A stretch of 36,265 bases of DNA from CAZIGM01 sp964538675 (GTDB lineage Bacteria > Bacillota > Bacilli > Tepidibacillales > Tepidibacillaceae): positions 1-36,265 of the forward strand of contig CAZIGM010000017.1 in the NCBI GenBank assembly GCA_964538675.1, given 5' to 3'. A program made the position numbers and the translations under genes. This document shows, piece by piece, positions 24,789 through 33,347 of this stretch (positions within the stretch are counted from its first letter, which is position 1; every line of letters starts with the position of its first letter). The notes below the pieces were generated by a model. That model searched no databases. It saw nothing but the letters and a program-made list of their open reading frames with translations, and was not told where the DNA came from.

Positions 24789-27065
24789 ATGAGTAAAATA
24801 AGAGTATATGAATTAGCAAAAATACATGAGGTACAGAGTAAAGAAATTTTAAACGTTTTAAAGAAATTGAATTGCTCTGTTAATAATCATATGAGCACTA
24901 TTGATGAAGAAACAATTAAAAAAATTGAAGATTACTTTATTTCTCTTAAATCTGGTAAAACAATAAAAAAAGCTGATGAAAAAACTAAAGTTGAGAGTAA
25001 TAAAAAAGTTAATGTTAATACAGTTAAAAAAACTGATGAAAAAAGCAAATCGGGGAAAGATACAAACAAAAAATCGGTAAATAAGAGTGAAAATAAAAAA
25101 GAAGACAGTATAAATAGTGACGATGTTTCAGATGGTAGTGATTTAAAAAGTAATGTTTATTTAAAAAAAGAAAATACGAAAGATAATAAGAAAACAAAAA
25201 TTAATAAAGTAAAACAAGATGAAAAGGAAAATCTCAAAGACAACCAGAAAAAAAATATTAAGAAGAATAATAGAAATCAAAAAACGATTGATAACAAACC
25301 TGCCGATAAAAAAACAGTTTCAAAAATTATATATACAGGTTCTTTAACTGTTGGAGAGTTGTCAAATCAGCTTAAAATTGAGACTACGGAGATAATAAAA
25401 AAGCTGATGTTTTTAGGAATTATGGCTACAATCAACCAAGAATTAGAGTTAGATGTAATAAAATTAATAGCTGAGGAATATGGAGCAGAAGTAGAGGAAA
25501 AAATAATAATTGATGAAAGTCATTTTGAATTATTTGATGATAATGATTTAGAAGAAGATTTAGTAGAAAGAGCACCAGTGGTAACTATAATGGGTCATGT
25601 TGATCATGGAAAAACGACATTACTGGATGCAATTCGAAATTCAAAAATAACAGCTGGAGAAGCTGGCGGAATTACTCAACATATTGGAGCTTATCAAGTC
25701 GAATATAAAAACAAAAAAATCACTTTCCTGGATACACCTGGGCATGCTGCATTTACAACAATGAGAGCTCGAGGAGCACAAGTAACTGATATAACTATCT
25801 TAGTCGTTGCGGCTGATGATGGGGTAATGCCTCAGACAATTGAAGCAATCAATCACGCAAAAGCAGCGAACGTTCCTATTATTGTAGCTGTTAACAAAAT
25901 AGATAAACCAAACGCTAATATAGATAGAGTTAAGCAAGAATTATCTGAACATAATCTTCTAGCTGAGGATTGGGGTGGAAAGACAATTTTTGTACCAGTT
26001 TCAGCTATTAAACATGAAGGGCTGGATAATTTATTAGAAATGCTTTTATTAGTAGCTGAGGTTGAAGAGATAAAAGTTAATCCTAATCGTTTAGCTAAGG
26101 GAACTGTAATAGAATCACAATTAGATAAAGGTAGAGGTGTTGTAGCTACAGTATTGATTCAAAATGGTACATTAAATGTTGGTGATCCAGTTGTAGCTGG
26201 TATAACTTGTGGTAGAGTAAGAGCTATGGTTAATGATAGAGGAAGAAGAATAAAAAGTGCGGGACCATCAACACCTGTTGAAATTACAGGACTTAATGAT
26301 GTACCTCAAGCAGGCGATCTTTTTATTGCTTTTGCTGAAGAAAGAAAAGCTAGAGCAATTAGTGAAAAAAGAGCGATAAAAGCAAGACAAGAAGAGCTTA
26401 ATATAACATCTAGAGTTACTTTAGATGATTTATTTAAGAAGATTCAAGAAGGTGAAATTAAAGAACTTAATGTAATAATTAAAGGTGACGTACAAGGTTC
26501 AGTTGAAGCATTACAAGATTCTTTAGAAAAAATTGATATTGAAGGTGTAAGAGTAAGAATAATTCATAAAGGTGTAGGAGCTATAACAGAAACCGATGTT
26601 ACTTTAGCATCTGCATCAAATGCGATTATTATAGGTTTTAATGTTCGACCTGAGCCACAAGCAAAAGCTTCTGCAGATCGTGAAAAGGTTGATATACGCT
26701 TACATCAGATAATATATAAAGTTATTGAAGAAATTGACGCTGCATTAAAAGGTATGTTGGAACCTAATTATGAAGAAATTATTACTGGTCGAGCAGAGAT
26801 AAGACAAACTTTTAAAGCATCTAATATTGGTACAATAGCAGGTTGTTTTGTAATAGATGGAAAAATATCAAGAAATTCAAAAATCAGATTAATTAGAGAT
26901 GGAAAAGTTATCTATGATAGTAATGTTGAATCACTTAAACGATTTAAAGAGGATACCAAGGAAGTTTCTAAAGGATATGAATGTGGAATTACTATTGAAA
27001 AATTTAATGATATTAAAGAAGGCGATATAATTGAGGCCTATATTATGGAAGTAGTAAAAAGTTGA
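24789..27065 (+). CDS. infB: Translation initiation factor IF-2
   Basis: GTPase that places initiator tRNA on the 30S subunit (758 residues). There is an N-terminal IF2N domain (RVYELAKIHEVQSKEIL), then a Lys/Asn/Asp-rich low-complexity linker (about 56-175), and a second IF2N domain (SLTVGELSNQLKIETTEII). The G domain has G1 GHVDHGKTTLLDAIR (~268), G2 with GGITQHIGAY, G3 DTPGHAAFT (~315) and G4 NKIDKP (~368). Domains II-IV follow. GGGGGTGAACC precedes ATG 24789. An internal start producing a short form cannot be excluded. The usual Bacillus neighbour ylxP is missing downstream. Confidence 0.97.
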   Translation: MSKIRVYELAKIHEVQSKEILNVLKKLNCSVNNHMSTIDEETIKKIEDYFISLKSGKTIKKADEKTKVESNKKVNVNTVKKTDEKSKSGKDTNKKSVNKSENKKEDSINSDDVSDGSDLKSNVYLKKENTKDNKKTKINKVKQDEKENLKDNQKKNIKKNNRNQKTIDNKPADKKTVSKIIYTGSLTVGELSNQLKIETTEIIKKLMFLGIMATINQELELDVIKLIAEEYGAEVEEKIIIDESHFELFDDNDLEEDLVERAPVVTIMGHVDHGKTTLLDAIRNSKITAGEAGGITQHIGAYQVEYKNKKITFLDTPGHAAFTTMRARGAQVTDITILVVAADDGVMPQTIEAINHAKAANVPIIVAVNKIDKPNANIDRVKQELSEHNLLAEDWGGKTIFVPVSAIKHEGLDNLLEMLLLVAEVEEIKVNPNRLAKGTVIESQLDKGRGVVATVLIQNGTLNVGDPVVAGITCGRVRAMVNDRGRRIKSAGPSTPVEITGLNDVPQAGDLFIAFAEERKARAISEKRAIKARQEELNITSRVTLDDLFKKIQEGEIKELNVIIKGDVQGSVEALQDSLEKIDIEGVRVRIIHKGVGAITETDVTLASASNAIIIGFNVRPEPQAKASADREKVDIRLHQIIYKVIEEIDAALKGMLEPNYEEIITGRAEIRQTFKASNIGTIAGCFVIDGKISRNSKIRLIRDGKVIYDSNVESLKRFKEDTKEVSKGYECGITIEKFNDIKEGDIIEAYIMEVVKS

Positions 27066-27076
27066 GGTGAAACCAC

Positions 27077-27427
27077 ATGACAAAGGTTCGTGTAGGTAGA
27101 ATTGCGGAACAAATAAAAAAAGAAATAAGTCTTATTATTCAAAATGAACTGAAAGACCCTAGAATTGCTTTTGTAACAATAACCGGTGTTGAAGTAACTG
27201 GTGATTTATCACAAGCTACAGTATACGTTAGCGTATATGGTTCGGATCAAGAAATTAAAAACACATTAGATACAATAGAAAAAGCTAAAGGATACTTAAG
27301 AAACGAAATTGGCAAGAGAATTAGATTTCGTCATATTCCTGAGTTACTTTTCAAGCTAGATAATTCTATAGAATATGGTAATAAAATAGAAAAACTCCTA
27401 AAAAATATTAAGGAAAATGAATTATAA
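27077..27427 (+). CDS. rbfA: Ribosome-binding factor A
   Basis: Cold-shock-linked 30S maturation factor (116 residues) with the KH-like fold. Visible motifs are RVGRIAEQIKKEISLIIQNE at the N terminus, LKDPRIAFVTITGVEVTGDL in the middle and GKRIRFRHIPELLFKLDNSIEYG near the C terminus, all typical. It follows infB by 11 bases and its TAA overlaps the nrnA ATG by one base. Confidence 0.95.
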   Translation: MTKVRVGRIAEQIKKEISLIIQNELKDPRIAFVTITGVEVTGDLSQATVYVSVYGSDQEIKNTLDTIEKAKGYLRNEIGKRIRFRHIPELLFKLDNSIEYGNKIEKLLKNIKENEL

Positions 27428-28446
27428 TGATAGATTCTATCAAGGAACAATTAATCTCTGTTGAAGAATTTATTAAATTAAATGATGATTTTTTAATTGT
27501 GTCTCATGTTCATCCTGATGGGGACACAATTTCTTCATCATTAGCTATGGGATACATACTTAATCATTTTGGGAAATCTTTTGAAATCGTTAATCAAGAT
27601 CCGATACCAGAAAAATTTAATTATTTAAAAATGTACTCAAAGATAATGAGAATAACAGATATTAATAAAAAATATACAAATATTATTACAGTAGATATTG
27701 CAGATATAGATAGAGCAGGTAAAATAAATGGAATATTAAATAAAGATATTTCGATTTTAAATATTGATCATCATTTTACTAATGAAGGTTTTGGCAAGGT
27801 AAATTTAATAATGCCTTCTGCTGCATCTACAACTGAGGTTATATATTATTTGGTTAATAAAATGAATATAACTTTTGATAAGGAATTAGCAACTTATATT
27901 TATACTGGTTTATTAACAGATACAGGTGGATTTCGCTATTCAAACACTACATCAAATGTTATGCGAATTGCTGCTGAGATGTTAGACTATGATATTTCTC
28001 CTGGATATATTGCTGAAATAACGTTAGAAATGATGACTAAAGAGTTTTTAGAAATTCTTAAAAAAGCATTAGCAAATATTGAATTCGAAGGAGACAATAT
28101 GATAGCGTGGACAATACTATCATATTGTGACGTCTTAAATTCAAATGAAGACACAGAAGGAATAGTTAGCTATACTAGAAACATTGAAGGCGTCGAAGTA
28201 GGTATTTTCATTAAAGAAATATGTCAAAATGAATTTAAAGTAAGTTTAAGAGGAAAGAGCTATATCGATGTAGCTTCAATAGCTAAAATATTTGGTGGTG
28301 GAGGACATATTAAAGCAGCAGGATTTTCATATAAAGGTTCTTTAGAGGAATTAAAAGATAAACTATTGTTTGAAATTAAACAGACTAAAGGATGGAAAGA
28401 TTTAAATGAATTGTCTAGAGATAGATGGGATTTTACCGATAAATAA
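27427..28446 (+). CDS. nrnA: DHH phosphoesterase NrnA (oligoribonuclease / pAp phosphatase)
   Basis: DHH/DHHA1 phosphoesterase (339 residues) that degrades very short RNAs and, in B. subtilis, dephosphorylates pAp. Manganese-site motifs are all present: SHVHPDGDTISSS (motif I), VDIADIDRAGK (II), NIDHHFTNEGFG (III, the DHH signature) and GLLTDTGGFRYSN (IV). The C-terminal DHHA1 domain ends with FGGGGHIKAAGFSYKG. It is inserted between rbfA and truB, a common Bacillota arrangement. Start ATG 27427 overlaps the rbfA stop by one base. Confidence 0.94.
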   Translation: MIDSIKEQLISVEEFIKLNDDFLIVSHVHPDGDTISSSLAMGYILNHFGKSFEIVNQDPIPEKFNYLKMYSKIMRITDINKKYTNIITVDIADIDRAGKINGILNKDISILNIDHHFTNEGFGKVNLIMPSAASTTEVIYYLVNKMNITFDKELATYIYTGLLTDTGGFRYSNTTSNVMRIAAEMLDYDISPGYIAEITLEMMTKEFLEILKKALANIEFEGDNMIAWTILSYCDVLNSNEDTEGIVSYTRNIEGVEVGIFIKEICQNEFKVSLRGKSYIDVASIAKIFGGGGHIKAAGFSYKGSLEELKDKLLFEIKQTKGWKDLNELSRDRWDFTDK

Positions 28447-29320
28447 AGAAGTTGGAATGACATCTCATGATGTTGTAGCAAAACTTAGACGTATTTTAGG
28501 AATTAAAAAAATTGGTCATACCGGAACATTAGACCCTGACGTAACAGGTGTATTACCAATATGCATAGGTAGAGCTACAAGATTATCTGAATATATAATG
28601 GAAATGCCTAAAACATATAAGGGTCAATTTATTATTGGCATAGCTACAAAAACACAGGATTTCACTGGTGAAATTATTGAGAAACTTGATGTTATCAACC
28701 TAACAGAGGAAGAATTGTATATGACAGCTAAGAATTTTATTGGAGATATTGAGCAGATTCCTCCAATGTATTCATCAGTTAAAGTAAATGGGAAAAGGCT
28801 ATATGAAATTGCAAGAGAAGGAAAAGAAATAGAAAGGAAATCACGAAAAGTAAAAATTTATAGTATTGATATTAATAAAATATATATGGACGATAAAAAT
28901 CCTAAAGTTGATTTTATAGTTAAGTGCTCAAAGGGAACATATATAAGAACATTATGTGTGGATATAGGAAAAAAGTTGGGCTATCCTGCACATATGACTC
29001 AGCTCGAAAGAATTGAAAGTGGGTCTTTTAAAGTAGAGAATTCATATACAATTAATGAAATAGAGAACTATTTTAATAGTAATAGAATAAATGAAATTTT
29101 AGTTTCAATGAATGATTCATTACCAGCTTATAAAGAGGTAGTATTATCTGAGAATGATATTAAGGAAAAAATTTATAACGGTCAAGAAATCAACCTTCAC
29201 AATATCGAATCTTATAATGGAATTATAAAGATATTAAACAAAAATAAAGATTTAGCAGCTTTATATAAGACAGATAATAATAATAAAAACGCTAAACCAA
29301 TAAAGGTTTTTAAATATTAA
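28406..29320 (+). CDS. truB: tRNA pseudouridine-55 synthase TruB
   Basis: Makes pseudouridine 55 in the tRNA T loop (304 residues). Motifs: GILPINKEVGMTSHDVV, IKKIGHTGTLDPDVTGVL with the catalytic Asp in TLDP, GRATRLSEYI, QIPPMYSSVKVNGKRLYE and KGTYIRTLCVDIG. The only suitable start is ATG 28406, which lies inside nrnA and makes the two genes overlap by 41 bases. GGAAAG at 28394-28399 is a weak but acceptable ribosome-binding site, and the conserved domain begins only 6 residues later. Translational coupling to nrnA is likely. Confidence 0.95.
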   Translation: MNCLEIDGILPINKEVGMTSHDVVAKLRRILGIKKIGHTGTLDPDVTGVLPICIGRATRLSEYIMEMPKTYKGQFIIGIATKTQDFTGEIIEKLDVINLTEEELYMTAKNFIGDIEQIPPMYSSVKVNGKRLYEIAREGKEIERKSRKVKIYSIDINKIYMDDKNPKVDFIVKCSKGTYIRTLCVDIGKKLGYPAHMTQLERIESGSFKVENSYTINEIENYFNSNRINEILVSMNDSLPAYKEVVLSENDIKEKIYNGQEINLHNIESYNGIIKILNKNKDLAALYKTDNNNKNAKPIKVFKY

Positions 29321-29339
29321 TAGTAATAAAGGTGAAAAA

Positions 29340-30272
29340 ATGCAAGTTAAATATATTAATTATCCAATTAAAAAAGAAGAATACAAATCAAGCATAATAG
29401 CTATTGGTTCTTTTGATGGAGTGCATTTAGGACATCAAAGAGTTATTAAAAAGGCAGTAGAAAGGGCTAGACAGCGTCAAGTATTATCCGGTGTAATGGT
29501 TTTCGAACCACACCCTCAAGAAGTATTAGAGTTACATACGGTCGTGGAAAAAATCACACCTATAGCTAGTAAAATTAATCAAATTGAGTTATTAGGTGTT
29601 GATATATGTTACGTTGCTAATTTTACTAAACAATTTGCGAATATAACTCCAAAGGAATTTATAGATGATTTTTTAGTTAGATTGGACATTAAAGGAATAG
29701 TGGTTGGGTATGATTTTACATTTGGTTATAAAGGAGCAGGGGATACTACCACTTTATATGAATATTGTAAAGATCGCTATTCAGTTGATGTTATAGAACC
29801 ATATTATATATCCAATGAAAAAATTAGTAGCACAAAAATAAGAGATTACTTAAAAAAAGGAAACATTATCGATGCAAATAAGTTACTTGGGAGAAGGCAT
29901 TCTTTTAAAGGAAAAGTTGTTTATGGAGATGGAAGAGGAAAAGATATTGGTTTTCCAACTGTGAATTTAGAACTACTTGAGAAGTATATAATGATTAAAA
30001 AAGGTGTTTATAGCGTTTACATTAATTATTATGGAAATAAATATAAAGGTGTAATGAATGTCGGGCATAAGCCTACTTTTAATGATAAAAGTAATATTAT
30101 TACATATGAAATACATATTATAGATTTTAATAAAGATATATATGATGAAATCTTAGAAGTGGAATTGGTTGATTTTATTAGAGAAGAAAAGAAATATAAT
30201 AGCGTTAAGGAATTGAAAAATCAAATAATTAATGATATCCTTAAAGCAGAACAAATCGAATTGAAGTATTAA
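29340..30272 (+). CDS. ribF: Bifunctional riboflavin kinase / FAD synthetase RibF
   Basis: Converts riboflavin to FMN and FMN to FAD (310 residues). The N-terminal nucleotidyltransferase has IGSFDGVHLGHQRVI, FEPHPQEVL, VVGYDFTFGYKGAGD and ISSTKIRDYLKKGN. The C-terminal kinase has GRRHSFKGKVVYGDGRGKDI and GFPTVNLEL, then KGVMNVGHKPTF. Both domains look intact. AAAGGTG at 29328-29334 precedes the ATG. It is the last gene of the nusA-infB operon; rpsO follows with its own promoter. Confidence 0.95.
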   Translation: MQVKYINYPIKKEEYKSSIIAIGSFDGVHLGHQRVIKKAVERARQRQVLSGVMVFEPHPQEVLELHTVVEKITPIASKINQIELLGVDICYVANFTKQFANITPKEFIDDFLVRLDIKGIVVGYDFTFGYKGAGDTTTLYEYCKDRYSVDVIEPYYISNEKISSTKIRDYLKKGNIIDANKLLGRRHSFKGKVVYGDGRGKDIGFPTVNLELLEKYIMIKKGVYSVYINYYGNKYKGVMNVGHKPTFNDKSNIITYEIHIIDFNKDIYDEILEVELVDFIREEKKYNSVKELKNQIINDILKAEQIELKY

Positions 30273-30280
30273 TTTGTTTC

Positions 30281-30310
30281 TTTACATTTATTATACAAAT
30301 ATGCTATACT
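30281..30310 (+). promoter_or_regulatory. Promoter for rpsO
   Basis: TTTACA at 30281-30286 and TATACT at 30305-30310 with an 18-base spacer, placed about 115 bases before the rpsO start, ahead of a structured leader. A second possible -10 box (TATGCT, 30300-30305) is too close to this -35 element. Confidence 0.55.
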
Positions 30311-30323
30311 TCATAGTGTTGCT

Positions 30324-30394
30324 TTATATAGGGTACCTATATAAGACTATCTTGTACTAGGATTAATGATTACTCCGACATTTTTCTTGGTATA
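30324..30394 (+). promoter_or_regulatory. Structured rpsO leader (candidate S15 autoregulatory RNA)
   Basis: TTATATAGG (30324-30332) pairs perfectly with CCTATATAA (30336-30344) around GTA. Further on, the segment from TACTAGG (near 30355) can pair with CTTGGTA (near 30387) through 7 pairs including G-T. A two-helix leader before rpsO is reminiscent of S15 autoregulatory leaders known from several phyla, but the S15 site itself cannot be proved from sequence alone. Confidence 0.45.
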
Positions 30395-30423
30395 GGAATG
30401 AATATATTAAGGAGGGAAATAAC

Positions 30424-30693
30424 ATGGCATTAACACAAGAACGCAAACAACAACTTATTGAAGAGTATAAAGTTCACGATACTGATACAGGATCTCCAGA
30501 GATTCAAATTGCTATTCTTACAGATAAAATTAATTATTTGAATGAACATTTACGTATTCACAAAAAAGATCATCATTCACGTCGTGGATTATTGAAGATG
30601 GTCGGTAACCGTCGTCATTTGTTAAATTACTTGAAAGATAAAGATATTCAACGTTATCGTGAGTTAATTAACAAACTTGGGTTACGTAGATAA
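30424..30693 (+). CDS. rpsO: 30S ribosomal protein S15
   Basis: Complete S15 (89 residues), a primary 16S rRNA binding protein. Typical segments: EYKVHDTDTGSPEIQIAILT, the rRNA-binding HKKDHHSRRGLLKMVGNRR and LLNYLKDKDIQRYRELINKL. AAGGAGGG at 30410-30417 precedes ATG 30424. It has its own promoter and leader and is followed by a strong terminator, so rpsO is probably transcribed mostly alone. Confidence 0.98.
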   Translation: MALTQERKQQLIEEYKVHDTDTGSPEIQIAILTDKINYLNEHLRIHKKDHHSRRGLLKMVGNRRHLLNYLKDKDIQRYRELINKLGLRR

Positions 30694-30706
30694 CATCAAG
30701 ATTATT

Positions 30707-30731
30707 AAAAGCGGGGTTAACCCGCTTTTTT
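30707..30731 (+). terminator. Strong intrinsic terminator after rpsO
   Basis: AAAAGCGGG (30707-30715) pairs with CCCGCTTTT (30721-30729) around GTTAA, ending in six T's (30726-30731). Confidence 0.88.
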
Positions 30732-30756
30732 AAATACCTATTGTAAAGAAAAAACA

Positions 30757-30785
30757 TTGCTTTAGTAGATATATTTACCTGTTAT
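30757..30785 (+). promoter_or_regulatory. Possible pnp promoter
   Basis: TTGCTT at 30757-30762 and TGTTAT at 30780-30785 with 17 bases between. The -10 box is imperfect, but a promoter is needed after the rpsO terminator. Confidence 0.35.
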
Positions 30786-30866
30786 TAAACATAATAGGTT
30801 CAAATTATATTAAACAGGAGATAATATTAATATATACATAACAGAATGTGTGTACTATTTGAAAGG

Positions 30867-30878
30867 AGGAATATTCCT
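30867..30878 (+). promoter_or_regulatory. Palindrome overlapping the pnp ribosome-binding site
   Basis: AGGAATATTCCT is a perfect 12-base palindrome whose left arm includes the last bases of the GGAGG Shine-Dalgarno (30865-30869). The distance from GGAGG to ATG 30883 is 13 bases, longer than usual; folding the palindrome would mask or reposition the site. Confidence 0.4.
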
Positions 30879-30882
30879 AGAA

Positions 30883-32994
30883 ATGAATAAAAAAACGTAT
30901 GAATTCGATTTAAATGGAAGACTACTAGCATTAGAAACAGGTGAATTAGCTAAGCAAGCTAATTCAGCAGTTTTAGTAAGATACGGGGATTCTGTAGTTT
31001 TAGTTGCTGTGACATCATCAAAAGAACCAAAAAGTTTAGATTTTTTTCCTTTAACAGTTAATTATGAAGAACGTTTATATGCTGTAGGTAAAATACCAGG
31101 AGGATTTATAAAAAGAGAAGGTAGACCAAGTGAAAAAGCTGTATTAGCATCTCGTTTGATTGATAGACCAATCAGACCTCTTTTTCCAGAGGGATTTAGA
31201 AATGAAGTTCAAATTAGCGCAACAGTGTTATCAGCTGATCCTAATGCTTCCTCAGAGATGGCAGCTATGATTGGTACATCGTTAGCATTATGTTTATCTG
31301 ATATTCCTTTTGAAGGTCCAATAGCAGGTGTTGTTGTCGGAAGAGTTGATGGTAATTTTATAATAAATCCGACTTTTGATGAAATGGAGAAAAGTGACAT
31401 AAATTTAACTGTTGCAGGTACAAAAAAAGCTATTAACATGGTTGAAGCTGGTGCGAATATGATACCAGAAGAAATTATGCTTGAAGCTATTATGTTTGGA
31501 CATGAAAAAATTAAAGAATTAGTAAAATTACAAGAAGAAATTGTTGAAGAGATTGGAAAAGAGAAGAGAGAAGTAGTTCTTCACAAAATTGATTCTGAAA
31601 TTGAAAAAATGGTTAAAGAATACGCTATAGATAAATTAATAAAAGCTATCCAAATACAAGAAAAGCAAACTAGACAAAAGGAAATTGATAAAATTATCGA
31701 AGAAACATTAGAATATTACACCACTGATTATGAAGAACAACTAAATATTATAAATGAGATTCTAAATAAGATTGTTAAAGAAGAAGTGAGAAGATTAATC
31801 TTATTTGAGGGAATTAGACCTGATGGTAGAGTATTAGATGAAATCAGACCAATTAGTTGTTCGGTAGGGTTACTACCAAGACCACATGGTTCTGGATTGT
31901 TTACACGAGGACAGACACAAGCGTTAAGTGTGTGTACTCTTGGCGCACTAGGTGATATGCAAATATTAGACGGACTAGATTTAGAAGAGTCAAAAAGGTT
32001 TATGCATCATTATAATTTTCCTTCATACAGTGTAGGAGAAGCAAGACCTTTGCGTGGACCTGGTAGAAGAGAAATCGGCCATGGTGCACTTGGCGAAAGG
32101 GCACTAGATCCTATAATTCCATCCGAGGAAGACTTTCCTTATACGATACGGATAGTATCTGAAGTACTAGAATCTAATGGTTCATCTTCTCAAGCAAGTA
32201 TTTGTGGAAGCACATTATCATTGATGCATGCTGGAGTTCCGATTAAAGCTCCTGTTGCTGGTATAGCTATGGGACTAGTTATGGACGGAGATGAGGTTGC
32301 CGTTCTTACTGATATTCAAGGCTTAGAAGACCATCTAGGTGATATGGACTTCAAAGTTGCAGGGACAAGTGAAGGTATAACCGCATTACAAATGGATATT
32401 AAAATCGATGGTATTAATAGAGAAATTCTAGAAAAGGCTTTAAAACAAGCAAAAGAAGGAAGAATGTTTATATTAAGTAAGATGCTTGATACTATTTCTG
32501 AGCCAAACAAAGAATTATCTAAATATGCACCTAAGATTATTACTCTAAAGATAGATTCTGAAAAAATTAGAGATGTTATTGGTCCTAGTGGAAGAGTAAT
32601 TAACAAAATAATTGATGATACAGGTGTAAAAATTGATATTGAACAAGATGGTAGGGTTTTTATTGCTTCAACCGACCAAAAAATGAATGATAAAGCAAAA
32701 CAAATAATAGAAGATTTAGTTAAAGAGGTAGAAATAGGTCAAACTTATCTAGGAATAGTAAAAAGAATTGAGAAATTTGGAGCTTTTGTAGAAATATTTC
32801 AAGGTAAAGAAGGTCTTGTACACATCTCTCAATTAGATGTTAATCGTGTTGAAAAAGTAGAAGATGTAATAGCGATAGGGGATTCAATTATGATTAAAGT
32901 TACGGAGATTGATAATCAAGGTAGAATAAACCTATCAAGAAAAGCAGCTTTAAAGGAAAATAAAACAGATAGTGAAAAAAAACAAACTAACTAG
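30883..32994 (+). CDS. pnp: Polyribonucleotide nucleotidyltransferase (PNPase)
   Basis: Phosphorolytic 3'-5' exoribonuclease of the mRNA decay machinery (703 residues from ATG 30883). Two RNase PH domains are visible. The first starts with RYGDSVVLVAVTSS and PLTVNYEERLYAVGKIPGGF. The second has RPHGSGLFTRGQTQALS, GRREIGHGALGERAL and GDMDFKVAGTSEGITALQMD, with the catalytic Asp region. They are joined by an alpha-helical linker, and KH (IRDVIGPSGRVINKII) and S1 (LGIVKRIEKFGAFVEI) domains follow. The GTG at 30850 is in frame but precedes the ribosome-binding site and adds residues foreign to the family, so ATG 30883 is preferred. Confidence 0.96.
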   Translation: MNKKTYEFDLNGRLLALETGELAKQANSAVLVRYGDSVVLVAVTSSKEPKSLDFFPLTVNYEERLYAVGKIPGGFIKREGRPSEKAVLASRLIDRPIRPLFPEGFRNEVQISATVLSADPNASSEMAAMIGTSLALCLSDIPFEGPIAGVVVGRVDGNFIINPTFDEMEKSDINLTVAGTKKAINMVEAGANMIPEEIMLEAIMFGHEKIKELVKLQEEIVEEIGKEKREVVLHKIDSEIEKMVKEYAIDKLIKAIQIQEKQTRQKEIDKIIEETLEYYTTDYEEQLNIINEILNKIVKEEVRRLILFEGIRPDGRVLDEIRPISCSVGLLPRPHGSGLFTRGQTQALSVCTLGALGDMQILDGLDLEESKRFMHHYNFPSYSVGEARPLRGPGRREIGHGALGERALDPIIPSEEDFPYTIRIVSEVLESNGSSSQASICGSTLSLMHAGVPIKAPVAGIAMGLVMDGDEVAVLTDIQGLEDHLGDMDFKVAGTSEGITALQMDIKIDGINREILEKALKQAKEGRMFILSKMLDTISEPNKELSKYAPKIITLKIDSEKIRDVIGPSGRVINKIIDDTGVKIDIEQDGRVFIASTDQKMNDKAKQIIEDLVKEVEIGQTYLGIVKRIEKFGAFVEIFQGKEGLVHISQLDVNRVEKVEDVIAIGDSIMIKVTEIDNQGRINLSRKAALKENKTDSEKKQTN

Positions 32995-33021
32995 AGTCAG
33001 ATTTTAATCTGTCTCTTTTTT
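32993..33021 (+). terminator. Intrinsic terminator after pnp
   Basis: AGAG-t-CAGAT (32993-33002) pairs with ATCTG-t-CTCT (33007-33016) with one T-T mismatch and a 4-base loop, followed by six T's to 33021. It begins within the pnp stop codon. Confidence 0.8.
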
Positions 33022-33060
33022 AATTCATCTGTAAATTTTAACATTCCACCTAAGAAAGAT

Positions 33061-33265
33061 ATAAAGCCGAACTTTATTCAGATGGAGTTTTAACTCCACC
33101 TGAATTCTAGTGAGACTTATCCTTTATTCTATCTTGTTTAAATGAGATTTGGATAAAGCCGAACTTTATTCAGATGGAGTTTTTCACCTAAAGGTATAAG
33201 GGCAACTAAGACTTACGCTACGTTTAAACTTGCGTAAATCAAGTTTTCTTTAACGCCACCTGAAT
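33061..33265 (-). repeat. Inverted relative of the polC-upstream repeat family
   Basis: Read on the minus strand, 33167-33110 is a 58-bp core that matches the core at 17929-17986 in 47 of 58 positions by hand alignment. The first 22 and last 15 bases are identical. A half core lies at 33061-33075. The flanking spacers differ entirely from those upstream of polC but are again self-complementary. ATTCAGATGGAGTT (33076-33089) pairs with AACTCCACCTGAAT (33092-33105) in 13 of 14 positions. The same stem base recurs at 33168-33177 and 33256-33265, opened by a 78-base insertion that itself holds TTACGC/GCGTAA (33213-33237). No coding potential. Confidence 0.8.
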
Positions 33266-33279
33266 TCCAAATTTATTAG

Positions 33280-33308
33280 TTGAGTTACTATATTATTTTT
33301 GATATATT
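33280..33308 (+). promoter_or_regulatory. Promoter for the M16 peptidase-dut genes
   Basis: TTGAGT at 33280-33285 and TATATT at 33303-33308 with a 17-base spacer, 39 bases before the GTG start and just after the repeat locus. Confidence 0.6.
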
Positions 33309-33347
33309 AGAATAGTTGCTATTGGGATTAATATAGGGAGGATTTCA

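Noticed and set aside
33061..33265. Integron attC sites
   Set aside because: The hairpin architecture is reminiscent, but the ends (GTTCGGC/GTCTCAC) do not fit the RYYYAAC/GTTRRRY consensus, and no gene cassettes or integrase are seen.
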